NCBI GenBank assembly: GCA_963730315.1
Contig: CAVSRD010000017.1
Span: 1-47,986, forward strand
Length of the DNA: 47,986 nucleotides
Reading direction: 5' to 3'
From: VRUE01 sp963730315
Lineage (GTDB): Bacteria > Actinomycetota > Thermoleophilia > Solirubrobacterales > 70-9
Below are positions 34,709 to 43,900 of the stretch, in pieces (within the stretch, counting starts at the first letter, position 1; the number at the start of each line of letters is the position of its first letter). A model generated the notes under the pieces. That model was not told the DNA's origin. It worked only from the letters and a program-made list of their open reading frames with translations, and did no database searches. The position numbers and the translations under genes were made by a program.

Positions 34709-36572
34709 ATGTGCGGAATCGTCGGATACGTCGGGGCGCGCCCCTGCCGCGACATCCTCGTCGCCGGCCTCGAGAAGCTCGAGTACCGCGGCTACGACTC
34801 GGCCGGCGTCTCGGTGATCGAGGACGGCGCGGTCGACAGCGTGCGCGCGGTCGGCAACCTCGCCAACCTGCGCGCCGCGATGGACGGAGCGGGCCGAGGT
34901 CGGCGGCGGCGTCGCGGTCGCGGCGCCGCCGGCGACGACCGGGGTCGCCCACACCCGCTGGGCGACCCACGGCCGGGTCACCGAGGAGAACGCCCACCCG
35001 CACAGCGACGGCTCCGACCGCGTCCACATCGTCCTCAACGGGATCGTCGAGAACCACGCCGAGCTGCGCGAGCGGCTCGAGGCCGAAGGGCAGGAGTTCA
35101 GCTCGGAAACCGACGCCGAGGTCGTCGCCCACCTGATCGCCGGCCATTACGACGGCGACCTCGCGGCCGCGGTCCGCGCCGCCTTCGCCGAGCTGCGCGG
35201 CCACTACGCCTTCGTCGCGATGCACGCCGACCAGCCCGGACCAGCTGGTCGGGGCGCGCAGGGAGTGCCCGCTGGTCGCCGGCGTCGGCGACGGCGAGAG
35301 CTTCCTCGCCTCGGCGATCCCGGCCTTCCTCGCCGAGACCCGCCGCGCGGTGGCGATCGAAAACGACGAGGTCGTCACGATCGACCCCTCCGGGGTGACG
35401 ATCACCGACGCCGGCGGGCAACCCGGTCGAGCGCGCCGCCGAGGAGATCGACTGGGACGAGGCCGCCGCCGAGAAGGGCGGCTACGAGACCTTCATGCTG
35501 AAGGAGATCCACGAACAGGCCGACGCGGTCGCCGAAACGATCGCCGACCGGCTGCCCGGCGACGACGGGGTCGACCTCTCCGAGGTCGAACTGGACGACG
35601 ACTTCCTGCGCGGCCTGAAGCGGATCGTGATCGTCGCCTGCGGCACCTCCTACCACGCCGGCCTGGTCGGCCGCTACGCGATCGAGGAGTGGGCGCGGGT
35701 CCCGGTCGAGATGGACATCGCCTCCGAGTACCGCTACCGCAACCCGGTGATCGGGCCCGGCGACCTGGTGATCGGCATCACCCAGTCGGGCGAGACCGCC
35801 GACACGCTGGCGGCGATGCGGCTGGCCCGCGAGCGCGGCGCCAAGGTGCTGGCGGTCACCAACATGATGGGCAGCCAGGCGACCCGCGACGCCGACGCGG
35901 TGCTCTACACCCGCAGCGGCCTGGAGATCAGCGTCGCCGCGACGAAGACCTTCGTCGCCCAGGTCGCGGCGATGTACCTGATCGGCATCAGGCTGGCCGA
36001 GCTGCGCGGCTCGCTGGCGCCACCGCGGCTGGCGGAGCTGGTCACCGAGATGAAGTCGCTCCCCTCGAAGGTCGAGGCGACCCTGGCCGGCTGCGAGGAG
36101 CGGGTGCGGGAAATCTCTGCCAGACATGCACGAGCAGCAGTTCTTCCTCTACCTCGGCCGCCACATCGGCCTGCCGGTCTGCCTCGAGGGGGCGCTGAAG
36201 CTGAAGGAGGTCTCCTACATCCCGACCGACGCCTACGCGGCGGGCGAGATGAAGCACGGCCCGATCGCCCTGCTCGACGAGTCGACCCCGGTCGTCTGCG
36301 TGGCGACCGAGAGCCCGGTCCTCGACAAGGTGCTCTCCAACGTCGAAGAGGTGCGGGCGCGCGGCGCCAAGACGATCGCGATCGCCACCGAGGGCGACGA
36401 GCGGGTCGCCGCGGTCGCCGACGAGGCGATCGAGGTGGCGCGCAGCGACTGGATCCTGCAGCCGATCCTGGCGATCCTGCCGCTGCAGCTGCTCGCCTAC
36501 GACATCGCCCGCGCCCGCGGCCTCAACGTCGACCAGCCGCGCAACCTGGCCAAGACGGTGACGGTCGAGTGA
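34709..36572 (+). CDS. glmS: Glutamine--fructose-6-phosphate aminotransferase (four frame changes)
   Basis: It makes glucosamine-6-phosphate, the step before GlmM. Cys2 of 'MCGIVGYVGARP' is the glutaminase nucleophile; 'THTRWATHG'-like 'AHTRWATHGRV' and 'LNGIVENH' complete that domain. The SIS domains hold 'ACGTSYHAGLVG', 'ITQSGETADTLAA' and the C-terminal 'NVDQPRNLAKTVTVE'. Extra bases occur near 34890, 35240, 35420 and 36130; corrected length is about 620 residues. A TACCCT box 10 nt before the ATG suggests its own start of transcription besides read-through from glmM. No glmS ribozyme is visible in the short leader. Confidence 0.93.
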
Positions 36573-36579
36573 GAGCGAA

Positions 36580-36585
36580 TAGGAT
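36580..36585 (+). promoter_or_regulatory. TAGGAT -10-like box before the DUF3352 gene
   Basis: TAGGAT ends 9 nt before ATG 36595, with no ribosome site in between. It is the same hexamer as before rrf2 and cysO at nearly the same distance, suggesting a leaderless promoter between glmS and this gene. Confidence 0.5.
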
Positions 36586-36594
36586 GCCGCCCGC

Positions 36595-38142
36595 ATGAAG
36601 CTCCCTCTCGCCCTCCCGGTCGCCGCTCTCGCCGCGCTCGTCCTTCCGGTCGCCGGCTGCGGCGGCTCTTCGGCCCCCGACGTGGCTGACCTGGCGCCCC
36701 CCGGCGCGCCGGTCTTCGTCGAAGGAGCGGTGCTCCCCAGCGGCTCGCTGAAGGCGAACACCGACGCGGTGGCCAAGCGGATCGCCGGGATCGACAACCT
36801 GGGCGATTTCGTCGTCTCCGAACTCGAAAGCTCGGCGCGGGCGGACGGCGAACCGTTCGACTACGAAAAGGAAGTCGAGCCGTGGCTCGGCGAAAGGGCG
36901 GGCCTCTTCTTCGAGAAGCTCCGAAGGAAGCAACCTCTCCAGCCTGGGAATGATCGTCGGGTCGACGGATACCGGCGCGACGCAGGAATTCGTCGACGCG
37001 CAAGTCAAGGGGAGCAAGGTCCCCTACAGGGAAGGCTCCTACGAAGGCGTCGACTTCTGGGTCGGCGGCAAGGAAGGGAACGCGATCGGCGTGGTCGGCG
37101 ACTTTCTCGCGGTCGGCGAAGACGAACGGGTGTTGAAGGACGATGGTCGACGCCTTCGAGCGGCGACTCGCTGGCCGGCGAAGACCGCTTCGCGAAGGCG
37201 ATCTCGGCGGCCTCCGACGGCAGTCTCGCCGACGTCTACGTGGACGTGGGCAGCCTGATCGAACAGTCGGGCGGGCAGATCGACCCGACCGCGCGCCAGA
37301 TCCTCAAGAACGCCGGCATCGACCCGAGCGAAGCGACCGCGGTGGCCAGCGTCATCCCCGGCTCCGAACAGCTCGAAGTCGAGCTGAGCAGCGACCTCGG
37401 GGGCCAGAAGCCGCCCAGCGGCGATGCCTCGGCGCTGCTCGGCTCGCTGCCCGCCAGCCCGTTCGCCGCGATCGCCGTCTCCGGCTTCGGCGAACAGCTG
37501 AACGAAGCGGTCGACAGCCTCGACGCCGAAGGGATTCCCGGAACGATCCCGCCGCACCAGCTGAAGAAGGGGCTGAAGGAAGCCGGGATCGACCTCGAAG
37601 GGATCGCCGGCTCGCTCGAAGACGCCGCCGTCTTCGCGGTCGGCAATAGCGAACGCAGCCTCGGCGGCGCTCTGGTGCTGACCACCAGCGGCTCCAAGGC
37701 GACCGAAGCGGTCGCCAACATCGGCCTGCTGCTGCGCAGCGTCCGCGTGAAAGGCGTCACCGTGCTGAAAGGCGGCACCAACGGCTTCACGATCCGCAGC
37801 CCCGAACTCGGCAACAAGCCGCTTGTCGTCGCGGCCAAGAAGGGCCGGGTCGCGATCGGCTACGGCTTGCCGGCGACCCTCACGGCGCTCGCCGCGGAAT
37901 CCGGCAAGACGCTCTCCGACAACCCGACCTACAAGGAAGCGGTCTCCGCGCTGGGCGGCACGCCGATCGGCGGCTTCGTCGACGGTGGGGCGGCGATGAA
38001 GCTCGCCGAAGCGCTGGTTCCGAAGTCCGACCAGGGGTTCCAGGAAGCGAAGCGGTTTCTGAACAGCATCGCCTACCTGGCGATCGGGACGGGCACCGAA
38101 GGCGAACTGGCGACCGCCAAGGTGATCGTCGGCCTGAAGTAG
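36595..38142 (+). CDS. DUF3352 lipoprotein (three compensating frame changes)
   Basis: A signal peptide with lipobox VAGC (Cys22) starts a long extracytoplasmic protein of DUF3352 type, whose role is unknown. Its two repeats of strand-rich domains contain 'DVYVDVGSLIEQSGGQ' and 'FAVGNSERSLGGALVLTT'. Three extra bases near 36930, 37140 and 37165 shift the frame and together restore it, so the open frame spans the gene although about 80 residues are misread. Glutamate is coded about 34 times by GAA and 4 by GAG, against the GAG habit of its neighbours. It is probably monocistronic after glmS. Confidence 0.85.
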   Translation: MKLPLALPVAALAALVLPVAGCGGSSAPDVADLAPPGAPVFVEGAVLPSGSLKANTDAVAKRIAGIDNLGDFVVSELESSARADGEPFDYEKEVEPWLGERAGLFFEKLRRKQPLQPGNDRRVDGYRRDAGIRRRASQGEQGPLQGRLLRRRRLLGRRQGRERDRRGRRLSRGRRRRTGVEGRWSTPSSGDSLAGEDRFAKAISAASDGSLADVYVDVGSLIEQSGGQIDPTARQILKNAGIDPSEATAVASVIPGSEQLEVELSSDLGGQKPPSGDASALLGSLPASPFAAIAVSGFGEQLNEAVDSLDAEGIPGTIPPHQLKKGLKEAGIDLEGIAGSLEDAAVFAVGNSERSLGGALVLTTSGSKATEAVANIGLLLRSVRVKGVTVLKGGTNGFTIRSPELGNKPLVVAAKKGRVAIGYGLPATLTALAAESGKTLSDNPTYKEAVSALGGTPIGGFVDGGAAMKLAEALVPKSDQGFQEAKRFLNSIAYLAIGTGTEGELATAKVIVGLK

Positions 38143-38171
38143 CGGCGGGCGGGTCGGCCCGGGCGGCGAAT

Positions 38172-38177
38172 TAGGCT
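38172..38177 (+). promoter_or_regulatory. TAGGCT -10-like box before nnrD
   Basis: TAGGCT ends 7 nt before ATG 38185. The same hexamer precedes the proposed ATT start at 8680. No ribosome site is present. Confidence 0.45.
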
Positions 38178-38184
38178 GACGAGC

Positions 38185-39693
38185 ATGGAGAGCTGGCTCG
38201 AGCCCCCTATACGACGCCGCCGGCATGCGGGCGATCGATGCCTGGGCGATCGAGGGGCCGGGGTTCCCTCGCTGCAGCTGATGGAGGTCGCCGGGCGGGC
38301 CGTTGCCGAGGCGGTGGCCGAGCTGGCGCCGGAGGGGCCGGTGCGGGTGGTCTGCGGGAAGGGGAACAACGCGGGCGACGGGTTGGTGGCGGCTCGGCAC
38401 CTTGCGGGGATGGGTTTCGCGGCGGAGGCGCTGCTGCTCTGGCCGGCCGAGGAGCTGAGCGGAGACGCAAAGGCCAACCTGGAGCGGTTCCAGGCCGAAC
38501 ACGTCGGTGCCGACCTCGAGCCGCGGCTGACCGGCTCCGGGGCGCTCGTCGATGCGATCTTCGGGACCGGGTTCTCAGGGGAGCCGCGGGGGCCGGCCCT
38601 GGGGGCGATCGAGGCGATCGGGGCGTGCGGCGCGCCCGTCGTCGCCTGCGACGTCGCCTCCGGCGTCGACGCGTCGAGCGGCGAGGTGGCGGGAGCCGCG
38701 GTCGAGGCCGACGTGACGGTCAGCTTCCACGCCGCCAAGCTGGGCCACCGGATCGCCCCCGGCAAGTGGCACACGGGGGAGCTGCGCGTGGCGCCGATCG
38801 GGATCCCCGACGGCGCCCCGGGCGAGCCGGTGGCAGGCGTGATCGATCGCTCCGTGCTGGAGCTGGCGCCGCGCCGCGGCGCCCGTTCGACCAAGTTCAG
38901 CTCCGGCCAGGTGACGGTCGCAGGCGGCTCGCGGGGTCTGACCGGCGCGGTGCAGATGTGCTCGCGGGCGGCGATCCGGGCCGGAGCCGGCTACGCGACC
39001 GTCGCGGTGCCGGCCGACCTCGAGCCGATCTTCGAGGCAGGCCAGCCGGAGGTGATGTCGGTGGGCTGCCCGGGTGGCGACGGCTGCCTCGCCCCCGCCT
39101 CGGCGAAGCCCCTGCTGCGCGCCTTCGAGCGCGCGGCCGCCGGGGCGCTCGGCCCCGGCCTGGGCCGCGATCCCGGCTCGGTCGAGCTGGCTCGCGAGGT
39201 CCTCCCCGCGATCGAGGCGCCGCTGGTGCTCGACGCCGACGGGCTCAACGCCTTCGCCGGCGAGCTGGGGCAGATCGCCGCCCGCCGGGCGCCGACCGTG
39301 TTAACCCCGCACGCCGGCGAGCTGGGGCGGCTGCTCGGCCGCTCGGCCGAGCAGGTCTCCGCGCACCGGCTCGCCGCGGCGCGGGAGGCGGCCGGAGCCT
39401 GCGGCGCCGTGGTGGTGCTGAAGGGCGACGACACGATCGTCGTCGACGGCGATCGCGTCGCGGTCAACGCCGTTCCGGCCCCGGGCCTCGCCACCGCCGG
39501 CACCGGCGACGTGCTCTCGGGGGTGACGGCGGCGCTGCTGGCGCGCGGGCTCAAGCCGTTCGCGGCGGCCTGCACCGCGGTGCTCGCCCACGCCCGCGCC
39601 GGCAGCGAGGCTGCCGCCAGGATCGGTGCCGCGGAGTCGGTGATCGCGACCGACGTGATCGACTCGATTCCCGCCGGCCTGCGGGTCGAATAA
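38185..39693 (+). CDS. nnrD: Bifunctional NAD(P)HX epimerase/dehydratase (YjeF N + C domains)
   Basis: This repairs hydrated NAD(P)H. The N-terminal epimerase domain has 'LMEVAGRAVAEAV', 'CGKGNNAGDGLVAARHL' and 'DAIFGTGFSG'; the C-terminal ATP/ADP-dependent dehydratase has 'TPHAGELGRLLG' and 'GLATAGTGDVLSGV'. About 502 residues. Near 38205 and 38265 an extra and a missing base cancel out; the corrected stretch between them reads 'LYDAAGMRAIDAWAIEG', the real N-terminus of the family. The CBS gene follows after 15 nt. Confidence 0.9.
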   Translation: MESWLEPPIRRRRHAGDRCLGDRGAGVPSLQLMEVAGRAVAEAVAELAPEGPVRVVCGKGNNAGDGLVAARHLAGMGFAAEALLLWPAEELSGDAKANLERFQAEHVGADLEPRLTGSGALVDAIFGTGFSGEPRGPALGAIEAIGACGAPVVACDVASGVDASSGEVAGAAVEADVTVSFHAAKLGHRIAPGKWHTGELRVAPIGIPDGAPGEPVAGVIDRSVLELAPRRGARSTKFSSGQVTVAGGSRGLTGAVQMCSRAAIRAGAGYATVAVPADLEPIFEAGQPEVMSVGCPGGDGCLAPASAKPLLRAFERAAAGALGPGLGRDPGSVELAREVLPAIEAPLVLDADGLNAFAGELGQIAARRAPTVLTPHAGELGRLLGRSAEQVSAHRLAAAREAAGACGAVVVLKGDDTIVVDGDRVAVNAVPAPGLATAGTGDVLSGVTAALLARGLKPFAAACTAVLAHARAGSEAAARIGAAESVIATDVIDSIPAGLRVE

Positions 39694-39708
39694 CCTCGTG
39701 GCCGCACG

Positions 39709-40167
39709 ATGAAGACCGCCGCTGAGATCATGGACGCCGAGGTGCCGGCCGTCTCCCCCGACGCCGACGCTCGCAACGCGATCGACCTGCTCGCCAAGAC
39801 CGACAAGGGGGCGATCCCGGTGATCGACGCCGAGCGCCGTGTGGTCGGGATCGTCAGCGAGTCGGACCTCATCCTCAGCGACGAGAAGTCGGACCTGCAC
39901 CTGCCCCATTACCTCAACATCATGGGCGGCATCGTCTTCGTCGGTTCGATGAAGGGGTTCGAGATGCGGCTCGAGAAGGCCTTCGCGACCAGCGTCTCGG
40001 AGCTGATGAGCGCCGACCCGGTCGTCGTCCGCACCGACGACGACGTCGAGACCGTGGCGAGGACGATCGCCGAGAAGCACCACAACCACCTCCCGGTGGT
40101 CGACGGCGAGGGCCGCCTCGCGGGCCTGGTCACGCGGGCCGACGCGCTGGCCGCGCTAGTGGAGTAG
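39709..40167 (+). CDS. Two-CBS-domain protein
   Basis: A 152-residue protein made of a CBS pair: the first domain includes 'TDKGAIPVIDAERRVVGIVSESDL', the second 'HHNHLPVVDGEGRLAGLVTRADAL'. Such stand-alone pairs bind adenine nucleotides and regulate partners. The 30-residue insert between them ('HYLNIMGGIVFVGSMKGFE') is typical of this subgroup. It sits between nnrD and alr (3-nt gap), so it is co-transcribed with them; its target is unknown. Confidence 0.88.
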   Translation: MKTAAEIMDAEVPAVSPDADARNAIDLLAKTDKGAIPVIDAERRVVGIVSESDLILSDEKSDLHLPHYLNIMGGIVFVGSMKGFEMRLEKAFATSVSELMSADPVVVRTDDDVETVARTIAEKHHNHLPVVDGEGRLAGLVTRADALAALVE

Positions 40168-40169
40168 CT

Positions 40170-41282
40170 GTGAAGCGGGCGGTCGCCCGGATCGACCTCG
40201 GCGCAGTGCGGGGAAACTGCGCCAGGCTGAAGGCGGAGTTGGGGGAGGCCCCGGAGCTGTGCGCGGTGGTCAAGGCCGACGGCTACGGGCACGGGGCCGA
40301 CCGCTGCGCCGAAGCGACGCTGGCGGGGGGCGCCACCAGGCTGGCCGTGGCGACCGCGGCGGAGGCCGAGGCGATCGGGCGGCGCTTTCCGCACGTCCCG
40401 CTGCTGACCATGGGGGCGCTCGCCCCGGGGGAGCTGGACACGACGCTGGCAGCCGGCTCGGAGGTGGCGGTCTGGCGCTCGGCATTCCTCGAGCTTGTCG
40501 CGGAGCGGGCCAGGGCGCAGGGACGGCCGGCCCGGGTCCACGTCAAGTTCGACAGCGGCATGGGACGGCTCGGCAGCCGCTCACCGGAGGAGGTGATCGA
40601 TTTGCTGCGAGCCTGCGCCGCGAGCTCCGACCTCGAGCCGGCCGGGGTCTGGACCCACCTGGCGACCGCCGACGAACCGGATTCCTCCTTCTTCGCCGAG
40701 CAGCTCGATCGCTTTGATCGGGTGGCGGCGGCGGCGCGGGCCGAGTTCCCGGGCATAACCGCCCACGCCGCCAACAGCGCCGCCGTCTTCCGCGACCGCC
40801 GCTCCCACTTCGACATGGCCCGCTGCGGCATCGCCGTCTACGGCCTCGATCCCTTCGGGGCCGACCCGGCCGAGCGCGGCCTGCGCCCGGTGCTCTCGCT
40901 GCGCTCCTACGTCGCCGATGTGAAGAGATTCGAGCCGGGCGAGAGCGCCGGTTACGGGCGGACCTGGCGGGCGGAGCGCCGCACCTGCGTCGGCGTGCTG
41001 CCGCTCGGTTATGGCGACGGGGTGCGGCGCGGCCTCTCAAACGACGCCGAGGTGCTGGTGCGCGGCCGTCGCCGCCCCCTGGTCGGCACCGTCTCGATGG
41101 ACAACGTGACGATCGACCTCGGCCCCGACACAGATGTCGAGCCCGGCGACGACGCGGTCCTGATCGGCTCGCAGGGCGGCGAGGAGATCCGCGCCGAGGA
41201 GCTCGCCGCCCGGCTCGGCACGATCAACTACGAGATCACCTGCGGGATCTCGGCCCGCGTCCCCAGGGAGCACGCGCCTTGA
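40170..41282 (+). CDS. alr: Alanine racemase
   Basis: A 370-residue PLP enzyme making D-alanine for peptidoglycan. The PLP lysine is Lys35 in 'VVKADGYGHGA', the catalytic Tyr lies in 'ESAGYGRTWRAE', and 'GTVSMDNVTIDLG' and 'YGLDPFG' are family blocks. GTG 40170 is 3 nt after the CBS gene. Its TGA overlaps the TTG start of the nucleotidyltransferase. The setting with glmM/glmS upstream makes this a stretch rich in cell-wall precursor genes. Confidence 0.94.
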   Translation: MKRAVARIDLGAVRGNCARLKAELGEAPELCAVVKADGYGHGADRCAEATLAGGATRLAVATAAEAEAIGRRFPHVPLLTMGALAPGELDTTLAAGSEVAVWRSAFLELVAERARAQGRPARVHVKFDSGMGRLGSRSPEEVIDLLRACAASSDLEPAGVWTHLATADEPDSSFFAEQLDRFDRVAAAARAEFPGITAHAANSAAVFRDRRSHFDMARCGIAVYGLDPFGADPAERGLRPVLSLRSYVADVKRFEPGESAGYGRTWRAERRTCVGVLPLGYGDGVRRGLSNDAEVLVRGRRRPLVGTVSMDNVTIDLGPDTDVEPGDDAVLIGSQGGEEIRAEELAARLGTINYEITCGISARVPREHAP

Positions 41283-42700
41283 GCCTCGCCGAGCGGCTCG
41301 CGGCGGCGCCGCTGGTCGGCATGGCGCGGCGGGCGCTGGAGGACGACGCGCAAGCCTGGATAGCAGGCGGCGCGGTGCGCGACGCGGCGCTGGGTCGCGA
41401 GGTGACGGATCTCGACCTGGCTGTGGCGGGCGACGCGTCCGCCGCCGCAAAGGCGATCGCCCGCACCGGGGGCGGTCATGCCTTCGAGCTCTCGGCCGAG
41501 TTCGCGACCTGGCGCGCGGTTGCCGCCGACGGCTCCTGGCAGGTCGACGCCACCGCGCTGCGTGGAGGGACGGTCGAGGCCGACTTGGCGGCGCGTGACT
41601 TCACCCTGGGGGCGGTCGCCCTGCCGCTCGCCGGCGGTGAGCCGCTCGACCCCTACGGCGGTCTCGACGACCTCGAGCGGCGGCGGCTGCGGGTGGTCGG
41701 CGAGGGCAGCTTCGCAGCCGACCCGCTGCGGTTGCTTCGCGCCGCCCGTCTCGCCGCCGATCTGGAGCTGGAGGTCGAGCCCGGGACGGTCGCGCTGGCG
41801 CGCTCCGAAGCGGCGCGCGCCGTCGAGGCGGCGGGCGAGCGGCAGCTCGCCGAGCTGCGCCTCCTGCTTGGCGGTTCCGACCCGCTGCGCGGCCTCGCCC
41901 TGCTCGACGAGCTCGGCCTGACCGCCGTGGTGCTGCCCGAGGTGGAGGCGCTGCGGGGGGTCGAGCAGGGGCCCAACCACCACCTCGACGTGCACGGCCA
42001 CACCCTCGCGGTGCTGGAGCGAACCCTCGAGGTGGAGGGCGACTTGGAGCGCTTCGCCGGCGAGCGCGCCGGCGAAGCGCGCGATCTGCTCGACGAGCCC
42101 CTGGCCGATGAGATGAGCCGCGGCACGGCGCTGCGCTTCGGCGCCTTGCTGCACGATGTCGGCAAGCCGGCGACCCGCGCCGAGCACGAGGGCTACGTCA
42201 CCTTCATCGGCCATGACCAGGGCGGGGCGGAGATCGTCGGCACGGTCTGCCACCGCCTGCGCGCCAGCCGTCGGCTGACCGGCCACCTGCGGGCCCTGAC
42301 CCTCCATCACCTGCGCCTCGGCTTCCTCGTCCACGAAACGCCGCTGCCGGCCCGCCGCGTCCACGAGTACCTGCGGGCCACTGAGCCGGTCGCCGCCGAC
42401 GTCACCCTGCTCACCGTCGCAGACCGGCTCTCGGCCCGCGGCAGCGGCCCGCTCGCGACCGAGGGGGCGATCGAGGCCCACCTGCGCCTCGCCCGCGAGA
42501 TGCTCGCCGCGGCGCTCGACTGGCGCCGCGACGGCCCGCCCGAGCCGCTGCTGCGCGGCGACGAGCTGGCGAGCGAGCTGGGAATCGAGCCCGGGCCGGA
42601 GGTGGGGGAGCTGCTCGCCGAGCTGGAGGCCGCCCAGTACGCGGGCGAGGTCAGCAGTCGCGAGGATGCGCTCGAGCGGGCTCGCCGCTTGCGCGGCTGA
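41279..42700 (+). CDS. CCA-adding/poly(A)-polymerase-type nucleotidyltransferase with HD domain
   Basis: A 473-residue class II tRNA nucleotidyltransferase-like protein. 'AWIAGGAVRDAALG' and the metal pair in 'EVTDLDLAVAGD' form the active site; 'ARDFTLGAVALPL' and 'DPLRLLRAARLAADLELEVEP' are the binding blocks. An HD phosphohydrolase domain follows ('FGALLHDVGKPATR'). TTG 41279 overlaps the alr stop. Whether it adds CCA, A only or repairs tRNA cannot be told from sequence. Confidence 0.88.
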   Translation: MSLAERLAAAPLVGMARRALEDDAQAWIAGGAVRDAALGREVTDLDLAVAGDASAAAKAIARTGGGHAFELSAEFATWRAVAADGSWQVDATALRGGTVEADLAARDFTLGAVALPLAGGEPLDPYGGLDDLERRRLRVVGEGSFAADPLRLLRAARLAADLELEVEPGTVALARSEAARAVEAAGERQLAELRLLLGGSDPLRGLALLDELGLTAVVLPEVEALRGVEQGPNHHLDVHGHTLAVLERTLEVEGDLERFAGERAGEARDLLDEPLADEMSRGTALRFGALLHDVGKPATRAEHEGYVTFIGHDQGGAEIVGTVCHRLRASRRLTGHLRALTLHHLRLGFLVHETPLPARRVHEYLRATEPVAADVTLLTVADRLSARGSGPLATEGAIEAHLRLAREMLAAALDWRRDGPPEPLLRGDELASELGIEPGPEVGELLAELEAAQYAGEVSSREDALERARRLRG

Positions 42701-42713
42701 CCCCGCGGTCGGG

Positions 42714-42719
42714 TAGCCT
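42714..42719 (+). promoter_or_regulatory. TAGCCT -10-like box before infA
   Basis: TAGCCT ends 9 nt before the infA ATG at 42729 and nothing resembling a ribosome site lies between. It matches the TAnnnT boxes seen at the same distance before several other genes here, so infA is probably leaderless. Confidence 0.5.
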
Positions 42720-42728
42720 CTTCGCCGC

Positions 42729-42947
42729 ATGGGAAAAGAGGAGAAGATCGAGATGGAGGGCGAGATCACCGAGGCCCTCCCGAACACGATGTTCCGCGTC
42801 AAGCTCGATAACGACCACGAGGTGCTCGGCCACATCTCGGGCAAGATGCGCCGCCACTACATCCGCATCCTCCCCGGCGACCGGGTGAAGATCGAGCTCT
42901 CGCCGTACGACCTCGACCGCGGCCGGATCACCTACCGCTACAAATAG
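42729..42947 (+). CDS. infA: Translation initiation factor IF-1
   Basis: A 72-residue OB-fold protein with the standard IF-1 sequence: 'MEGEITEALPNTMFRVKLDN', 'VLGHISGKMRRHYIRILPGD' and the end 'DLDRGRITYRYK'. It blocks the ribosomal A site during initiation. In most actinobacteria infA lies in the ribosomal-protein region with rpmJ and rpsM; here it is apart, between a tRNA-processing enzyme and a methyltransferase. Confidence 0.97.
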   Translation: MGKEEKIEMEGEITEALPNTMFRVKLDNDHEVLGHISGKMRRHYIRILPGDRVKIELSPYDLDRGRITYRYK

Positions 42948-42949
42948 CG

Positions 42950-43858
42950 ATGGCGCTGGGTGAGCGCGGACGGAATCCGCTGACTCCGCGCAGCACCGCC
43001 GAGGGCGCCTGCGCCCTGCGGGCCGCGGGAGCGCTGGAGAAGGACCCCGCGGTTCGCTGCCCTGACGACATGGCAGCCGCGTTTCTCGGCGGCTTCAACG
43101 TCTCCACCCTCGCCAAGCGCCGGCTCACCAGACGCCTGTTCCTGCGTGGCGCGAATCGCACCATCCCCGGGGCCTATGGCTACGAGATCGTGCGGGCCAA
43201 GTTCATCGACGAGGTCCTGGTCGGTGAGGCGGATGCCGGCCTGGACGAGCTGGTGCTGCTCGGGTCGGGATTGGACTCCCGCCCCTACCGGCTGGCGGAG
43301 CGGCTCAGCGGAGTGCGCGTGATAGAGGTGGATCATCCGGACAGCCTCGCCTCGAAGCGCCAGCGGCTGAGTCGGCTGCGTGGGCGCGAGCCCGATCGCG
43401 TGACGTATGTGGAGGTGGACTTCACCTGCGACGACCTGGACGCGGCGCTTGCCGCCGCCGGTCACGAGCGCTCGGCCGCGACCCTGTTCGTCTGGTCGGG
43501 GGTGAGCATGTACCTGCCGGGGGAAGCCGTGTCGGACATGCTCTCCTGGGTCGGTGAGCACGACAATCCCCGCAGCTCGATCGTCTTCGACGTCATCTGG
43601 GCGGAGGCGCTGGACGGCTCACGCGAGTATTACGGGGCAGCGGAGCTGCGTGACGGGACCGCCAAGGCCGGTGAGCCGCTGCGCTGGGGGATGCCCGAGG
43701 ATCAGGTCGAAGAGACCCTCTCGGGCTTTGGCATCCGCGCCGAGCGCGTCCTGGGCGAGGAGGAGGGGCGCACCGCCTACCTCAGACGCTCAGACGGCAG
43801 CCTGCACGATCGCCCCTACGGGTTCGGCGCGCTGATTCACGCTCGCGTCGGTACCTAG
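42950..43858 (+). CDS. Leucine carboxyl methyltransferase-type SAM methyltransferase
   Basis: A 302-residue protein of the LCM/PPM1-type group common in actinobacteria. The SAM site is 'LVLLGSGLDSRPYRLAE' with 'VIEVDHPD' after it, and 'LFVWSGVSMYLP' is the usual mid block. The substrate is unknown; relatives act in secondary metabolism. It starts 3 nt after infA, in one clean frame. The convergent gap to the amidase (43859-43900) shows no clear terminator. Confidence 0.88.
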   Translation: MALGERGRNPLTPRSTAEGACALRAAGALEKDPAVRCPDDMAAAFLGGFNVSTLAKRRLTRRLFLRGANRTIPGAYGYEIVRAKFIDEVLVGEADAGLDELVLLGSGLDSRPYRLAERLSGVRVIEVDHPDSLASKRQRLSRLRGREPDRVTYVEVDFTCDDLDAALAAAGHERSAATLFVWSGVSMYLPGEAVSDMLSWVGEHDNPRSSIVFDVIWAEALDGSREYYGAAELRDGTAKAGEPLRWGMPEDQVEETLSGFGIRAERVLGEEEGRTAYLRRSDGSLHDRPYGFGALIHARVGT

Positions 43859-43900
43859 GCCAGAGCCCCTCCGGTCTCCCGTGCGGCTCGTCGGCAGCGA

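Noticed and set aside
40990..41010. TTATGGCG in alr as a second copy of the rrf2-htpX palindrome
   Set aside because: Only one half-site is present and it is inside coding sequence for a conserved alr block.
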